In this document: positions 1 through 8,475 of the stretch, one piece after another
How the letters are laid out: each line of letters begins with the position of its first letter
Numbering within the stretch: the stretch's first letter is position 1
DNA from: DATARH01 sp036273175
Lineage (GTDB): Bacteria > Pseudomonadota > Alphaproteobacteria > ATCC43930 > CGMCC-115725
Length of the DNA stretch: 34,778 bases
Reading direction: 5' to 3'
Assembly (NCBI GenBank): GCA_036273175.1
Contig: DASUIE010000175.1
Span: 1 to 34,778, forward strand
Notes under the pieces: model-generated
Told to the model about the DNA's origin: nothing
What the model saw: the letters and a program-made list of their open reading frames with translations, nothing else
The model's database searches: none
Position numbers and translations under genes: made by a program

Positions 1-1290
1 GCCGGGGCGCACCAGTTCGGCGGCGCGATGCGCGGCGGCGCGGCCGAACACGACGATGTCGAGCAGCGAGTTGCAGCCAAGCCGATTGGCGCCGTGCACC
101 GACACGCAAGCCGCCTCGCCGACCGCCATCAGCCCGGCGACGACGCCGTCGGGGTCGCGCTCGGTCGGACGCAGCACCTCGCCGCGGTAATTGGTGGGGA
201 TTCCGCCCATGTCGTAATGCACGGTCGGCAGCACCGGGATCGGCTCGCGCGTAACCTCGACGCCGGAGAAGATTTTGGCGGTCTCCGAGATGCCCGGCAG
301 CCGCTGGTGCAGCACCGACGGCTCGAGGTGTTCGAGGTGCAAGAGGATGTGGTCCTTTTGCGGGCCGCAGCCGCGCCCCTCGCGGATTTCGATCGTCATC
401 GCCCGGCTGACCACGTCGCGCGAGGCGAGGTCCTTGGCGTGCGGGGCATAGCGCTCCATAAAGCGCTCGCCCTCGCTGTTGGTCAGGTAGCCGCCTTCCC
501 CGCGCGCGCCCTCGGTGATGAGGCACCCGGCGCCATAGATACCGGTCGGGTGGAACTGGATGAACTCCATGTCCTGCAGCGGCAGCCCGGCGCGGAGCAC
601 CATCGCGTTGCCGTCGCCGGTGCAGGTATGGGCCGAGGTGCAGGTGAGGTAGGTGCGGCCGTACCCGCCGGTCGCCAGGATCACCATATGGGCGCGGAAG
701 CGATGGATCGTGCCGTCTTCCAGGTTCCACGCCATCACGCCGCGGCAAGCGCCTTCCGAATCCATGATCAGGTCGAGCGCGAAATACTCGATGAAAAATT
801 CGGCGTTGTTCCGCAGGCACTGCTGATAGAGCGCGTGCAAGATCGCGTGGCCGGTGCGGTCGGCGGCGGCGCAGGCGCGGTTGGCGGGCGAGCCCTCGCC
901 GTAATCCTGCATGTGGCCGCCGAACGGCCGCTGATAGATGCGGCCCGCCTCGGTGCGCGAGAAGGGCACGCCGAAATGTTCGAGCTCGACGACCGCGGGG
1001 ATCGCGTTGCGGCACATGTATTCGATTGCGTCCTGGTCGCCGAGCCAGTCCGACCCCTTGACCGTGTCGTACATGTGCCAGCGCCAGTCGTCGTCGCTCA
1101 TGTTGCCGAGCGAGGCGGCGACGCCGCCTTGCGCCGCGACGGTGTGGCTGCGGGTCGGGAACACCTTGCTGATGCAGGCGGTCTTGAGCCCCTCGACGGT
1201 GGTGCCGAGGGTCGCGCGCAAGCCGGCGCCCCCAGCGCCGACGACGACGACGTCATAGGTATGATCGATGATCGAATAGGCGGCTGGCAT
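1..1290 (-). CDS. sdhA: Succinate dehydrogenase flavoprotein subunit, partial (C-terminus beyond left edge)
   Basis: Catalytic flavoprotein of complex II, which oxidises succinate to fumarate in the TCA cycle and passes electrons to the iron-sulfur subunit and quinone. Only the first 430 residues are in the window and the frame is open to base 1. I see the FAD-binding GAGGAG loop at residues 18-23, the SHTVAAQGG segment with the His (about residue 49) that carries covalent FAD in this family, the QFHPTGI substrate-site motif followed by LITEGARGEGG, and GANRLGCNSLLD near the left edge. The start is the ATG at 1290, 20 bases after the sdhD stop, in a sdhC-sdhD-sdhA order. sdhB would be expected next, outside the window. 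A long plus-strand reading frame antisense to this gene is only a GC-codon shadow. Confidence 0.97.
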   Translation of the reverse strand, partial: MPAAYSIIDHTYDVVVVGAGGAGLRATLGTTVEGLKTACISKVFPTRSHTVAAQGGVAASLGNMSDDDWRWHMYDTVKGSDWLGDQDAIEYMCRNAIPAVVELEHFGVPFSRTEAGRIYQRPFGGHMQDYGEGSPANRACAAADRTGHAILHALYQQCLRNNAEFFIEYFALDLIMDSEGACRGVMAWNLEDGTIHRFRAHMVILATGGYGRTYLTCTSAHTCTGDGNAMVLRAGLPLQDMEFIQFHPTGIYGAGCLITEGARGEGGYLTNSEGERFMERYAPHAKDLASRDVVSRAMTIEIREGRGCGPQKDHILLHLEHLEPSVLHQRLPGISETAKIFSGVEVTREPIPVLPTVHYDMGGIPTNYRGEVLRPTERDPDGVVAGLMAVGEAACVSVHGANRLGCNSLLDIVVFGRAAAHRAAELVRPG

Positions 1291-1310
1291 GGGACTGGCT
1301 CTCTCGAAGG

Positions 1311-1700
1311 TCAGGCGCCGAACGCCATCTTGAGCACGGCGAAGATGCCGCGTACCGCGAAGGCGATGCACAACAGCCGCATCGCGAGCAGCGCCGCGAT
1401 CCGCAGGCCTTCGCCGTGGACATAGTCCTCGATCACGACCTGCAGGCCGAGCGCGGCGTGATAGAAGGTGGCCGCGAGCAGCACGATCAGCAGCATCGCC
1501 GGTCCCGGGCTGCGTACCCAGCCGACAAAGGCCGCGTGGTCGGCGCCGACATGCCCGATCACCGCGATCACGAACCACAGGACAAGCGGCACCAGCAGCA
1601 GCGCGGAGGTGCGCTGGCGCCACCAATGGCCGACGCCTTCCTTGGCCGAGCCGAGGCCGATCGCGCGGCCGAGCGGCGTGCGCATGCGTTCCTCGGCCAT
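1311..1700 (-). CDS. sdhD: Succinate dehydrogenase, hydrophobic membrane anchor subunit
   Basis: Small membrane subunit of complex II, 129 residues, a normal length. Three hydrophobic segments are visible, near residues 33-52, 66-87 and 100-122. The segment FYHAALGLQVVIEDYVH is the SdhD signature and contains the His expected to ligate heme b; it is followed by the conserved Asp-Tyr that helps form the quinone pocket. The gene starts one base after the sdhC stop, so the two are almost certainly translationally coupled. With SdhC it anchors SdhA and SdhB to the cytoplasmic membrane. Confidence 0.93.
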   Translation of the reverse strand: MAEERMRTPLGRAIGLGSAKEGVGHWWRQRTSALLLVPLVLWFVIAVIGHVGADHAAFVGWVRSPGPAMLLIVLLAATFYHAALGLQVVIEDYVHGEGLRIAALLAMRLLCIAFAVRGIFAVLKMAFGA

Positions 1701-1701
1701 G

Positions 1702-2094
1702 TCAGCTTCTCCAGCCGTGCAGCCCGGCGATCCAGGCGATCACGGTCAGCGCCACGGTCGCGGCGACGACGATCCAGCCGGTCGTGTAGGTGCTTTTCAG
1801 CTCATAGCCGTTGCCGGTATCCCACCATAGATGCCGGATGCCGTTGCACAAATGGTAGAACAGCGCCGCGGTCCACCCGAACAGCAGCAAGAGGCCGAGC
1901 CACGAGCCGAGGAAGCGCTGCACGCCGGCATAGGGTTCCGGCCCGTCCGAGGCGGCGCCGAGCCACCACACCAAGAGGATCGTGCCAAGGCTCAAGGCGA
2001 TGCCGCTGGCCCGGTGCAGGATCGACAGCACCGAGGTGAGCTGCCAGCGATAAATCTGCAAATGGGGCGAAAGGGGCCGCGGATCAGTTGTCAT
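1702..2094 (-). CDS. sdhC: Succinate dehydrogenase, cytochrome b556 subunit
   Basis: Heme-b-binding membrane subunit of complex II, 130 residues. The N-terminal RPLSPHLQIYRW and the HRASGIALS motif are the classic SdhC signatures. Three transmembrane helices follow, and FYHLCNGIRHLWWD carries the conserved heme-ligand His. It is the first gene of the minus-strand sdh operon. The roughly 110 bases upstream (2095-2201) are the only room for its promoter before the toxin-antitoxin remnant; I could not pick out convincing -35/-10 boxes there. Confidence 0.94.
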   Translation of the reverse strand: MTTDPRPLSPHLQIYRWQLTSVLSILHRASGIALSLGTILLVWWLGAASDGPEPYAGVQRFLGSWLGLLLLFGWTAALFYHLCNGIRHLWWDTGNGYELKSTYTTGWIVVAATVALTVIAWIAGLHGWRS

Positions 2095-2201
2095 CAGGGC
2101 GCGCCGGTGATTACTCCTGTGACTTAGCTTCCGATCCCTGGGGTGTCAACCGAGGCCACCCAGGATGAAACCGTTGGCTGATATGAGGAAGGGGGCAGAA
2201 G

Positions 2202-2412
2202 TCAACCGCCGATCTGCCGCGGATCGACCAGTTGAACCCCGGTCGCGGCGACGTCACGAACGTTGCGCGTGACGAGCGTGAGCTCATGCCCATGGGCGAG
2301 CAACCGCCGAATCGACCGGAAAGACACGATCGGCATAGTCGATCTCGATCTCATCGATCTTAAGCGGTTTGGAAACGACGTTGGTGTCGAGAAGGTATCC
2401 GAGCGGCGTCAT
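2202..2412 (-). pseudogene. Decayed VapC-like PIN-domain toxin
   Basis: The minus strand from ATG 2412 reads MTPLGYLLDTNVVS, the standard N-terminus of VapC/FitB PIN-domain RNases with the first catalytic Asp. It then jumps to a segment resembling the later part of the family (DYADRVFPVDSAVAR) and meets a TGA soon afterwards. One frame over, the sequence continues as a family C-terminus (LTLVTRNVRDVA...GVQLVDP) and stops at 2202. A complete toxin has about 135 residues; here only about 65 codons remain. At least one large internal deletion, probably a second one, and a frameshift are needed. The catalytic acidic residues of the middle are gone, so it cannot be an active toxin. Assignment rests on motif recognition; the exact subfamily is uncertain. 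Confidence 0.75.
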
Positions 2413-2484
2413 CGGAATTCGATCTCGCGCCCCGCGTCCTTGATGATCTGAGGCCCGTCGCCGTGCGCCCGCGCGATCCGTCGG
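2409..2484 (-). pseudogene. C-terminal remnant of the cognate antitoxin
   Basis: Immediately after the yejB stop codon, the minus strand has an open stretch of about 24 codons ending in ...IIKDAGREIEFR and a TGA that overlaps the toxin ATG (ATGA at 2412-2409). This four-base overlap is the usual antitoxin-toxin junction. No start codon or DNA-binding N-terminus remains, because the sequence runs straight into the end of yejB. I infer an antitoxin tail from position and overlap; the residues alone do not identify a family. Confidence 0.5.
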
Positions 2485-3564
2485 CTACCCCCCACGCGTG
2501 CCGAAATCGATGCGCGGGTCGATCAGCATGTAGGTGAGATCGCTGATCAGCTTGAGGACGAGGCCCATCAGCGTAAAGACATAGAGCGTCCCGAACATGA
2601 TCGGGTAGTCGCGGTTGATCGCCGCCTCGAAGCCGAGCAGGCCGAGCCCGTCGAGCGAGAAGATCACCTCGATCAGCACCGAGCCGGTGAACAGTATTGC
2701 GACAAACGCGGCCGGGAAGCTCGCGACGACCAGCAGCATCGCGTTGCGGAACACGTGGCCGTAGAGCACCCGGCGCTCGGTCAGCCCTTTCGAGCGGGCG
2801 GTCAGCACGTACTGCTTGTTGATCTCGTCGAGAAAGCAGTTCTTGGTCAGCATCGTCAGCGTGGCGAAGCCGCCGATCGACAGCGCCGTGATCGGCAGCG
2901 CGATATGCCAGAAATAATCGAGGATGCGGTGCGGCCAGTCGAGCGAGGCCCAGTTGTCGCTGGTGAGGCCGCGCAGCGGAAACCACGACAGATAGCTGCC
3001 GCCGGCGAACAGCACGATCAGCAGCACCGCGAACAGAAAGCTCGGCACCGCGTAGCCGACGACGACGACGCCGCTCGACCACACATCGAAGCGGGTGCCG
3101 TCGCGCACCGCCTTCCTGATCCCGAGCGGGATCGAGACGAGATAGGTGATCAGCGTCGTCCACAGCCCGATCGAGATCGAGACCGGCAGCTTGTCCCGGA
3201 TCAGGTCGACGACGCGGCGGTCGCGAAAAAAGCTGCTCCCGAGATTGAAGGTCAGATAGTTCTTCATCATCAGGATGAAGCGCTCGCCGATCGGCTTGTC
3301 GAAGCCGTATTCCTTCCGCAGCTCGGCGATAAAGGCGGGGTCCAGGCCGCGGGCGCCGCGGTATTCGCGGTCGCCGCTCTGCACCTTGAGGTCGCCGCTC
3401 CCGGTGAGCCGCTCGGCGACGCCGCCCGGGGTCCCTTTGAGCTTGGCGATCATCTGCTCGACCGGCCCGCCCGGCGCGGCCTGAACGATGAAGAAATTCA
3501 CCACCATGATCGCGAACAGGGTCGGGATCATCAACAGGATGCGCCTGAGCGCATAGGCGATCAT
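2485..3564 (-). CDS. yejB: Oligopeptide ABC transporter permease YejB
   Basis: Inner-membrane permease of a YejABEF-type peptide importer, 359 residues and full length for the family. The N-terminus has a first transmembrane helix (about residues 8-30, ending in FFIVQAAPGGP, typical of DppB/YejB). Several further helices follow, then the cytoplasmic ATPase-coupling loop around NKQYVLTARSKGL. The C-terminal LIDPRIDF is characteristic of YejB. It lies seven bases after yejA. Normally yejE (second permease) and yejF (ATPase) follow directly. Here the gene ends against a toxin-antitoxin remnant and the sdh operon, so this transporter lacks half its permease and its ATPase unless they are elsewhere in the genome. 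Confidence 0.93.
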   Translation of the reverse strand: MIAYALRRILLMIPTLFAIMVVNFFIVQAAPGGPVEQMIAKLKGTPGGVAERLTGSGDLKVQSGDREYRGARGLDPAFIAELRKEYGFDKPIGERFILMMKNYLTFNLGSSFFRDRRVVDLIRDKLPVSISIGLWTTLITYLVSIPLGIRKAVRDGTRFDVWSSGVVVVGYAVPSFLFAVLLIVLFAGGSYLSWFPLRGLTSDNWASLDWPHRILDYFWHIALPITALSIGGFATLTMLTKNCFLDEINKQYVLTARSKGLTERRVLYGHVFRNAMLLVVASFPAAFVAILFTGSVLIEVIFSLDGLGLLGFEAAINRDYPIMFGTLYVFTLMGLVLKLISDLTYMLIDPRIDFGTRGG

Positions 3565-3571
3565 CGCCGGC

Positions 3572-5401
3572 TCACTTGGCGCCGGAGCCGCGCCCCGCGT
3601 CGATCGATTTTTCCGCCGCCGCGTCGATCCACCAGGTGCTGAGGCCGACCCCGTATTTCGGCGTCACGTCGGGACGCCGAAACTTGTCCCAATAGGCGAT
3701 CCAGTACGCGCCGAGATGGAATTGCGGGATCATGTAATACCCGTATTGCAGCACCCGATCGAGCGCATGGGTATAGGCGACGAGGGTGGCGCGGTCGGGC
3801 GCCGCGATCAGCCCCTCGATCAGCGCGTCGACGACCGGGCTCTTGATCCCGATGATGTTGCGGCTGCCCTGCTCGGCGGCCGAGGCCGAGCTCCAGAAAT
3901 CGCGCTGCTCGTTGCCCGGCGACAGCGATTGCGGGAAGACGCTCGTCGTCATGTCGAAATCGAACGTTTCCATTCGCCGCTCGTATTGCGCGGTGTCGAC
4001 CGTGCGCAGCGTCGCGGTGACGCCGAGCCGCGCGAGGTTTTTGATAAAGGGCAGGATCACCCGCTCCAATTGCGGGTCGCTGTTGAGGATTTCGAAGGCG
4101 AACTTCTCGCCCTTGTCATTGACCAGGCTTTCACCCTTGAAGCTCCACCCGGCTTGCTGCAACAGCGCCACCGCCTTGCGCAGCCCGTCGCGGATTTCGC
4201 CCGACCCGTCGTATTTCGGCGGGTCGTATTCGGTGGTGAAGACCGCTTCGGGGATCTGGCCGCGGTATTTTTCGAGGATTTTCAGCTCCTCGCCCTGCGG
4301 CACGCCGGTCGCGGCCAGCTCGGAATTGTCGAAATAGCTGCGGGTGCGGTGATACAGTCCGTAGAACAGGTTCTTGTTCGACCACTCGAAATCGAAGGCG
4401 TAGGCGAGCGCCTCGCGCACCCGTGGATCCTGGAAGATCGGCCGCCGGAGGTTGTAGCAGAACCCCTGCGCCGGGCTCGGGAAGCTGTTGGGGATGACGA
4501 TCTTTTTGATCCGCCCGTCGCGCACCGCCGGCACGTCATAGGCGGTGGCCCAGGCTTTCGACGAGTTTTCCTGGCGCAGATCGTATTGCCCGGCCTTGAA
4601 CGCCTCCCGCGCCACGGTGCCGTCGCGGTAATAGTCGTAGCGGATCGTGCCGACGTTGTACCGGCCCCTCACCGCCGGCAAATCCTTCGCCCAGTAATCG
4701 GCGACGCGGCGATAGGTGATCGATCGGCCGGGATCGAGCGACTCGACCTTGTAGGGGCCGCTGCCGACCGGCGGGTCGAGCGTCGTCTTTTCGAAATCCT
4801 TGCCGCTCCAGTACTTTTTCGACAGCACCGGCATCTGGCCGAGGATTTGGGGCAGTTCGTGGTTGTCCGCGTTCTTGAAGGTGAAGCGGACGCCGTGCTC
4901 GCCCTCCTTCGTCACCTTGGTCACGTCGCCGTAATAGGTGCGGTAGAGCGGCTGGCCCTTGGCGCGCAGCGTCTCGAAGGTCCAGATCAAATCGTCGGGG
5001 GTCATCGGCGAGCCGTCGTGAAACCGCGCCTCCGGCCGCATCGTGTAGAGCACCGACATCTTGTCCGGCGCGATCTCGACCGACTCGGCGACGAGGCCGT
5101 ATTCGGTGTCGGCTTCGTCCTCGGCCGGCGTCATCAGCGTGTCGAAGGTCTGGCCGATCCCGCCCGCCGGCACGCCCTTGATAATGAACGGGTTGAGCGT
5201 GTCGTAGGTGCCGATCGCCGACAGCTTCATCGTGCCGCCTTTCGGCGCGTCGGGATTGACGTAGTCGAAATGCTTGAACCCCGGCTGGTATTTGAGCGGG
5301 CCGACCAGCGACAGGCCGATCGCCCCGGCGCCCGCGGCGGCGGCGACACCCGCGATCGCCCAGAAAACGAGGCCGAGAGCCGGGACGGCGGGTCTGCGCA
5401 T
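3572..5401 (-). CDS. yejA: Oligopeptide ABC transporter periplasmic binding protein YejA
   Basis: Solute-binding protein (SBP family 5) for peptide uptake, 609 residues. An N-terminal hydrophobic signal sequence covers roughly residues 1-26. It is followed by the YejA-type opening (LKYQPGFKHFDYVNPDAPKGG) and, in the middle, the cluster-C motif around DPRVREALAYAFDFEW. The start ATG at 5401 has a GAGGA Shine-Dalgarno sequence about 7 bases upstream. It sits 21 bases after hisN and 7 bases before yejB. In enterobacteria YejA-type systems import microcin C and other peptides; the substrate here is unknown. Confidence 0.93.
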   Translation of the reverse strand: MRRPAVPALGLVFWAIAGVAAAAGAGAIGLSLVGPLKYQPGFKHFDYVNPDAPKGGTMKLSAIGTYDTLNPFIIKGVPAGGIGQTFDTLMTPAEDEADTEYGLVAESVEIAPDKMSVLYTMRPEARFHDGSPMTPDDLIWTFETLRAKGQPLYRTYYGDVTKVTKEGEHGVRFTFKNADNHELPQILGQMPVLSKKYWSGKDFEKTTLDPPVGSGPYKVESLDPGRSITYRRVADYWAKDLPAVRGRYNVGTIRYDYYRDGTVAREAFKAGQYDLRQENSSKAWATAYDVPAVRDGRIKKIVIPNSFPSPAQGFCYNLRRPIFQDPRVREALAYAFDFEWSNKNLFYGLYHRTRSYFDNSELAATGVPQGEELKILEKYRGQIPEAVFTTEYDPPKYDGSGEIRDGLRKAVALLQQAGWSFKGESLVNDKGEKFAFEILNSDPQLERVILPFIKNLARLGVTATLRTVDTAQYERRMETFDFDMTTSVFPQSLSPGNEQRDFWSSASAAEQGSRNIIGIKSPVVDALIEGLIAAPDRATLVAYTHALDRVLQYGYYMIPQFHLGAYWIAYWDKFRRPDVTPKYGVGLSTWWIDAAAEKSIDAGRGSGAK

Positions 5402-5422
5402 CGGATGTCCTCGTTGCTGTGC

Positions 5423-6196
5423 CTAGCCGGCGAGACGGGCGAGCGCGTCTCCGTGCGCGCGGCGGTCGCCGGCGAAAACCACGCGGCCGTCGGAGCTGAG
5501 GTCGAGCGGCGCGCCCCGCCAGTCGGTGGCGACCCCGCCGGCCCCTTCGACCACCGGGATTAGGGCGCTGTAATCATAGGGCTTCAAATCCGCCTCGATG
5601 ACAAGGTCGATACAGCCCGATGCCAATAGCCCGGAGGCATAGCAGTCGGCGCCATAGCGCACGAGCTTGGCGGCCGCGGCGGCGCGGGCGAAGGCGGGTG
5701 CGTCGGCGCCCTTGAACATATCCGGTGTCGTCGCGAACACGGTCGCCTGGCCGAGGCCGGGGCAGGGCCGGCAGCGCACCGGGGCGCCGTTGAGCATCGT
5801 CGCGCGCCCCGTCGCGCCGATCCAGCGCTCGCGCGAGATCGGCTGGTCGATAATCCCGACGATCGGCCGGCCGTTTTGCGCCAGCGCGATCAGCGTGCCG
5901 AACAGCGGCACGCCTGAGATGAAGGATTTGGTGCCGTCGATCGGGTCGAGCACCCAGACGAACTCGGCGTTCTCGCGCTCGCGGCCGAATTCCTCGCCGA
6001 TAATGCCGTGTTCGGGAAAGCGCGCCGCGATCAGCCGCCGCATCGCCGTTTCGGCGCCGCGGTCGGCCGCCGTTACTGGCGATTGATCGGGCTTATCGTC
6101 AACCTTTAGGGGAGAACGAAAATAGGGGCGGATCGCCTCCCCGGCGGCGTCGGCGAGGTCGGCAGCGAGCGCCAGATAGGCGTCGAGCCCGGCCAC
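5423..6196 (-). CDS. hisN: Histidinol-phosphatase, inositol-monophosphatase family (HisN type)
   Basis: Mg-dependent phosphatase of the inositol monophosphatase superfamily, 257 residues. Metal-binding motifs are complete: GEEFG at about residues 67-71, WVLDPIDGTKSFISG with Asp84 and Asp87, and PYDYSALIPVVEGAGG with Asp208. The sequence resembles the histidinol-phosphatase branch, which does the penultimate step of histidine synthesis in many alphaproteobacteria and actinobacteria. An inositol or 3'-phosphoadenosine phosphatase role cannot be fully excluded from motifs alone. It starts 7 bases after the cytochrome gene and is likely in one transcript with it and yejAB. Confidence 0.85.
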   Translation of the reverse strand: MAGLDAYLALAADLADAAGEAIRPYFRSPLKVDDKPDQSPVTAADRGAETAMRRLIAARFPEHGIIGEEFGRERENAEFVWVLDPIDGTKSFISGVPLFGTLIALAQNGRPIVGIIDQPISRERWIGATGRATMLNGAPVRCRPCPGLGQATVFATTPDMFKGADAPAFARAAAAAKLVRYGADCYASGLLASGCIDLVIEADLKPYDYSALIPVVEGAGGVATDWRGAPLDLSSDGRVVFAGDRRAHGDALARLAG

Positions 6197-6203
6197 TTGC
6201 CCC

Positions 6204-6734
6204 CTATTTCAAGGATTCGAGGTAGGCGATCACATCGGCGCGGTCCTGCGCTTTCGGCAGGCCGGCAAAGGTCATCTTGGTGCCGTGCGCGAACTCCTGC
6301 GGCTTGAACAGCCAGACATTGAGCTTGTCCGGGTCCCACTTCTCGTCCTTGTGCTTGGCCAAGGCGGCCGAGAAGGTATAGCCGGGCACGCTCGCGATCT
6401 TCTCGTCGGCGACGACCCCGAACAGGTTGGGCCCGATCTTGTTGGGCTCGCCCTTGTTGAAGGTGTGGCATTGCAGGCAGACCTTGGCGACCTGCTGGCC
6501 GTGCTTTGGGTCGGCCTTGGCCATCAGCGGGGCGATCGGCTCGGGGCCGGCGGGCGCGGCGGCCGCGGCTTCGGTCGGGACCTTCGCGCCGGCCTCGGCG
6601 CCGGGCGGGACATAGGCCTGTTTTTCGAGCCGCTCGGGTTTCACCATAAAGGTCGACAGAATTCCGGCGACCATCGCGACGATCATGGCGGTCAGCACCG
6701 AGGCGATGACCTTGTTCCACTCAAAAGACGACAT
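6204..6734 (-). CDS. cycM: Membrane-anchored class I cytochrome c (CycM/c552 type)
   Basis: Electron carrier tethered to the periplasmic face of the membrane, 176 residues. An uncleaved N-terminal helix (about residues 9-30) is followed by an Ala/Pro-rich linker and one heme domain. The heme site CLQCH is at residues 86-90, with NKIGPNLFGVV after it. The distal Met ligand is in GTKMTFAGL and the C-terminal helix is DRADVIAYLESL. In rhizobia CycM passes electrons from the bc1 complex to aa3 oxidase; the same role is inferred here. It is the first gene of the minus-strand run to yejB and is divergent from kdsB. Confidence 0.9.
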   Translation of the reverse strand: MSSFEWNKVIASVLTAMIVAMVAGILSTFMVKPERLEKQAYVPPGAEAGAKVPTEAAAAAPAGPEPIAPLMAKADPKHGQQVAKVCLQCHTFNKGEPNKIGPNLFGVVADEKIASVPGYTFSAALAKHKDEKWDPDKLNVWLFKPQEFAHGTKMTFAGLPKAQDRADVIAYLESLK

Positions 6735-6865
6735 GTCCGTCCGTGGCTCCCCCGCGCCTCTCCCGCGCCGCGTTCAGGGGCGGCAGGAAATCTGATTTCA
6801 GCATCCGACTCAATGCAATTATCACGCTTCCGGCGAACCGGCGAACCGGGCATGTTGTCGCTGCC
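6735..6865. promoter_or_regulatory. Divergent promoter region between the cytochrome c gene and kdsB
   Basis: These 131 bases are the only non-coding DNA for two diverging transcripts. The central part (about 6790-6830) is clearly richer in A and T than its surroundings, as expected of promoters in a GC-rich genome. On the minus strand, TTGCAT followed after 17 bases by TCAGAT is a weak sigma-70-like candidate for the cytochrome operon. A short tandem repeat CCGGCGAA x2 lies near 6832-6847. No operator could be assigned. Confidence 0.45.
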
Positions 6866-7618
6866 ATGAGCGCCGACTCGCCTCGCAACCCGATCGTCAT
6901 GATCCCGGCTCGGCTCGCCTCGACGCGGCTGCCGAACAAGCCGCTCGCCGAGATCGCCGGGGCGCCGATGATCGTCCATGTCTGGCGCCGCGCGGTCGCC
7001 GCCCGGATCGGGCCGGTCGCCGTCGCCGCCGGCGACCGCGAGATCGTCGCCGTCGTCGAGGCCGCCGGCGGCCGCGCGGTGATGACCGATCCCGAGTTGC
7101 CGACCGGCTCCGACCGCGTCCACGCCGCGCTCTCCGAGCTCGACCCCGGCCGCGCCCATGACGCCGTCGTCAACGTTCAGGGCGACATGCCGATGCTCGA
7201 CCCGGCGGCGATCCGCCTCGCCGTCGAGGCGCTCGCCGACCCGGAGACCGACATCGCCACGCTCGCCGCCGAGATCGCCGATCCCGCCGCGCTCGCCTCG
7301 ACCGCCGTCAACAAGGTCGCCGCAGGGTTCGCCGACCCCGCGAAGCCGGCGCGCGCGCTCTATTTCAGCAAGCTGCCGCTGCCCTGGGGCGACGGCCCTC
7401 ATTATGAGCATATCGGGCTCTACGCCTATCGCCGCGCCGCGCTCGACCGCTATGTGACGCTGCCGCCGACCGTGCTCGAACGGCGCGAGCGGCTGGAGCA
7501 GATGCGGGCGCTGGAGGCGGGGATGCGCTTTTCGGTCAGCCTGATCGACCCGTCCCGCCTCGGCGTCCAGGTCGACACGCCGGAAGACCTCGCCCGCGCC
7601 CGCGAGCTGATGACGTGA
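6866..7618 (+). CDS. kdsB: 3-deoxy-manno-octulosonate cytidylyltransferase
   Basis: Activates Kdo to CMP-Kdo for lipopolysaccharide core synthesis in the cytoplasm; 250 residues, normal for KdsB. The family signature IPARLASTRLPNKPLAEI lies at about residues 13-30 and the metal-binding NVQGDMP near residue 100; PEDLARARELM closes the protein. The reading frame is open further upstream, but the ATG at 6866 gives the correct KdsB N-terminus, and the upstream 41 codons look like promoter DNA. The stop overlaps the pheA start by four bases (GTGA). Confidence 0.95.
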   Translation: MSADSPRNPIVMIPARLASTRLPNKPLAEIAGAPMIVHVWRRAVAARIGPVAVAAGDREIVAVVEAAGGRAVMTDPELPTGSDRVHAALSELDPGRAHDAVVNVQGDMPMLDPAAIRLAVEALADPETDIATLAAEIADPAALASTAVNKVAAGFADPAKPARALYFSKLPLPWGDGPHYEHIGLYAYRRAALDRYVTLPPTVLERRERLEQMRALEAGMRFSVSLIDPSRLGVQVDTPEDLARARELMT

Positions 7619-8475
7619 AAAACCAGGCCGACCCCGCGAGCACGATCGCCTTCCAGGGCGCGCCGGGCGCCTATTCCGACCTCGCCTGCCGGCATGTCTT
7701 TCCGCGGATGACGAGCCTGCCTTGCGTGCAGTTCGAGGACGCGCTCGGCGCGGTGCGCGACGGCACGGCGGCGCTCGGCATGATCCCGATCGAGAATTCG
7801 CTCGCCGGCCGTGTCGCCGACATCCACCACCTGATGCCGCATTCGGGGCTCTATATCATCGGCGAGCATTTCGAGCCGGTGCACCACCACCTCCTCGCGG
7901 TGCCCGGCGCGACGCTGGAGACGGTCAAGACCGTGCGCAGCCACGTCCACGCCCTCGGCCAGACCCGCAACTGGCTGCGCCAACGCGGCTACACGCCGGT
8001 CGTCGCGGTCGATACCGCCGGTTCCGCCGCCGAAATCGCCGAGCGCGGCGACAAGACCGTCGCGGCGGTCGCCTCGGAGCTCGCGGGACAAATCTACGGT
8101 CTCGTCTCGCTCGCCGCGAATATCGAGGATGCCGGGCACAACACGACGCGCTTCCTGGTCATGGCGCGCGAGGCGAAATGGGCCGCGCGCGGCACGCCGG
8201 CGGTCACCACCTTCGTGTTCAACGTGCGCAACGTGCCCGCGGCGCTCTACAAGGCGCTCGGCGGGTTCGCGACCAACGGCATCAACATGACCAAGCTGGA
8301 AAGCTACATGGTCGGCGGGCATTTCACCGCGACGCAATTCTATGCCGATGTCGAGGGCCACCCCGAGGACCGGCTCCTGAAGCTGGCGCTCGAGGAGCTT
8401 CAGTTCTTCTCGACCGAGGTCAAGATTCTCGGCGTCTACCCGGCCGCGCCGGAGCGTCACAAGGAGCGCGCATGA
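7615..8475 (+). CDS. pheA: Prephenate dehydratase
   Basis: Converts prephenate to phenylpyruvate in phenylalanine synthesis; 286 residues, the stand-alone form without a chorismate mutase domain. The catalytic domain runs from AFQGAPGAYSD (about residue 13) to NTTRFLVM, whose Thr-Arg-Phe is the active-site motif. A C-terminal ACT domain (about residues 200-275) carries GINMTKLESYM, the phenylalanine-binding ESRP-region equivalent in alphaproteobacterial enzymes. Feedback inhibition by phenylalanine is therefore expected. Translation starts at a GTG that overlaps the kdsB stop, indicating coupling. The end overlaps the next gene by ATGA. Confidence 0.95.
   Translation: MKNQADPASTIAFQGAPGAYSDLACRHVFPRMTSLPCVQFEDALGAVRDGTAALGMIPIENSLAGRVADIHHLMPHSGLYIIGEHFEPVHHHLLAVPGATLETVKTVRSHVHALGQTRNWLRQRGYTPVVAVDTAGSAAEIAERGDKTVAAVASELAGQIYGLVSLAANIEDAGHNTTRFLVMAREAKWAARGTPAVTTFVFNVRNVPAALYKALGGFATNGINMTKLESYMVGGHFTATQFYADVEGHPEDRLLKLALEELQFFSTEVKILGVYPAAPERHKERA

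Noticed and set aside
28..1425. Long plus-strand open frame of 465 codons
   Set aside because: It lies antisense to sdhA, which is unmistakable on the minus strand. The amino-acid composition is rich in Arg, Ala, His and Asp, typical of a GC-bias shadow.
3716..5563. Plus-strand open frame of 615 codons
   Set aside because: Antisense to yejA; no family motif and shadow-like composition.
7722..8471. N-terminal extension of the LDH2 dehydrogenase fused across pheA
   Set aside because: The extension is the +1 frame of pheA and Arg-rich; the ATG at 8472 gives the correct family N-terminus.
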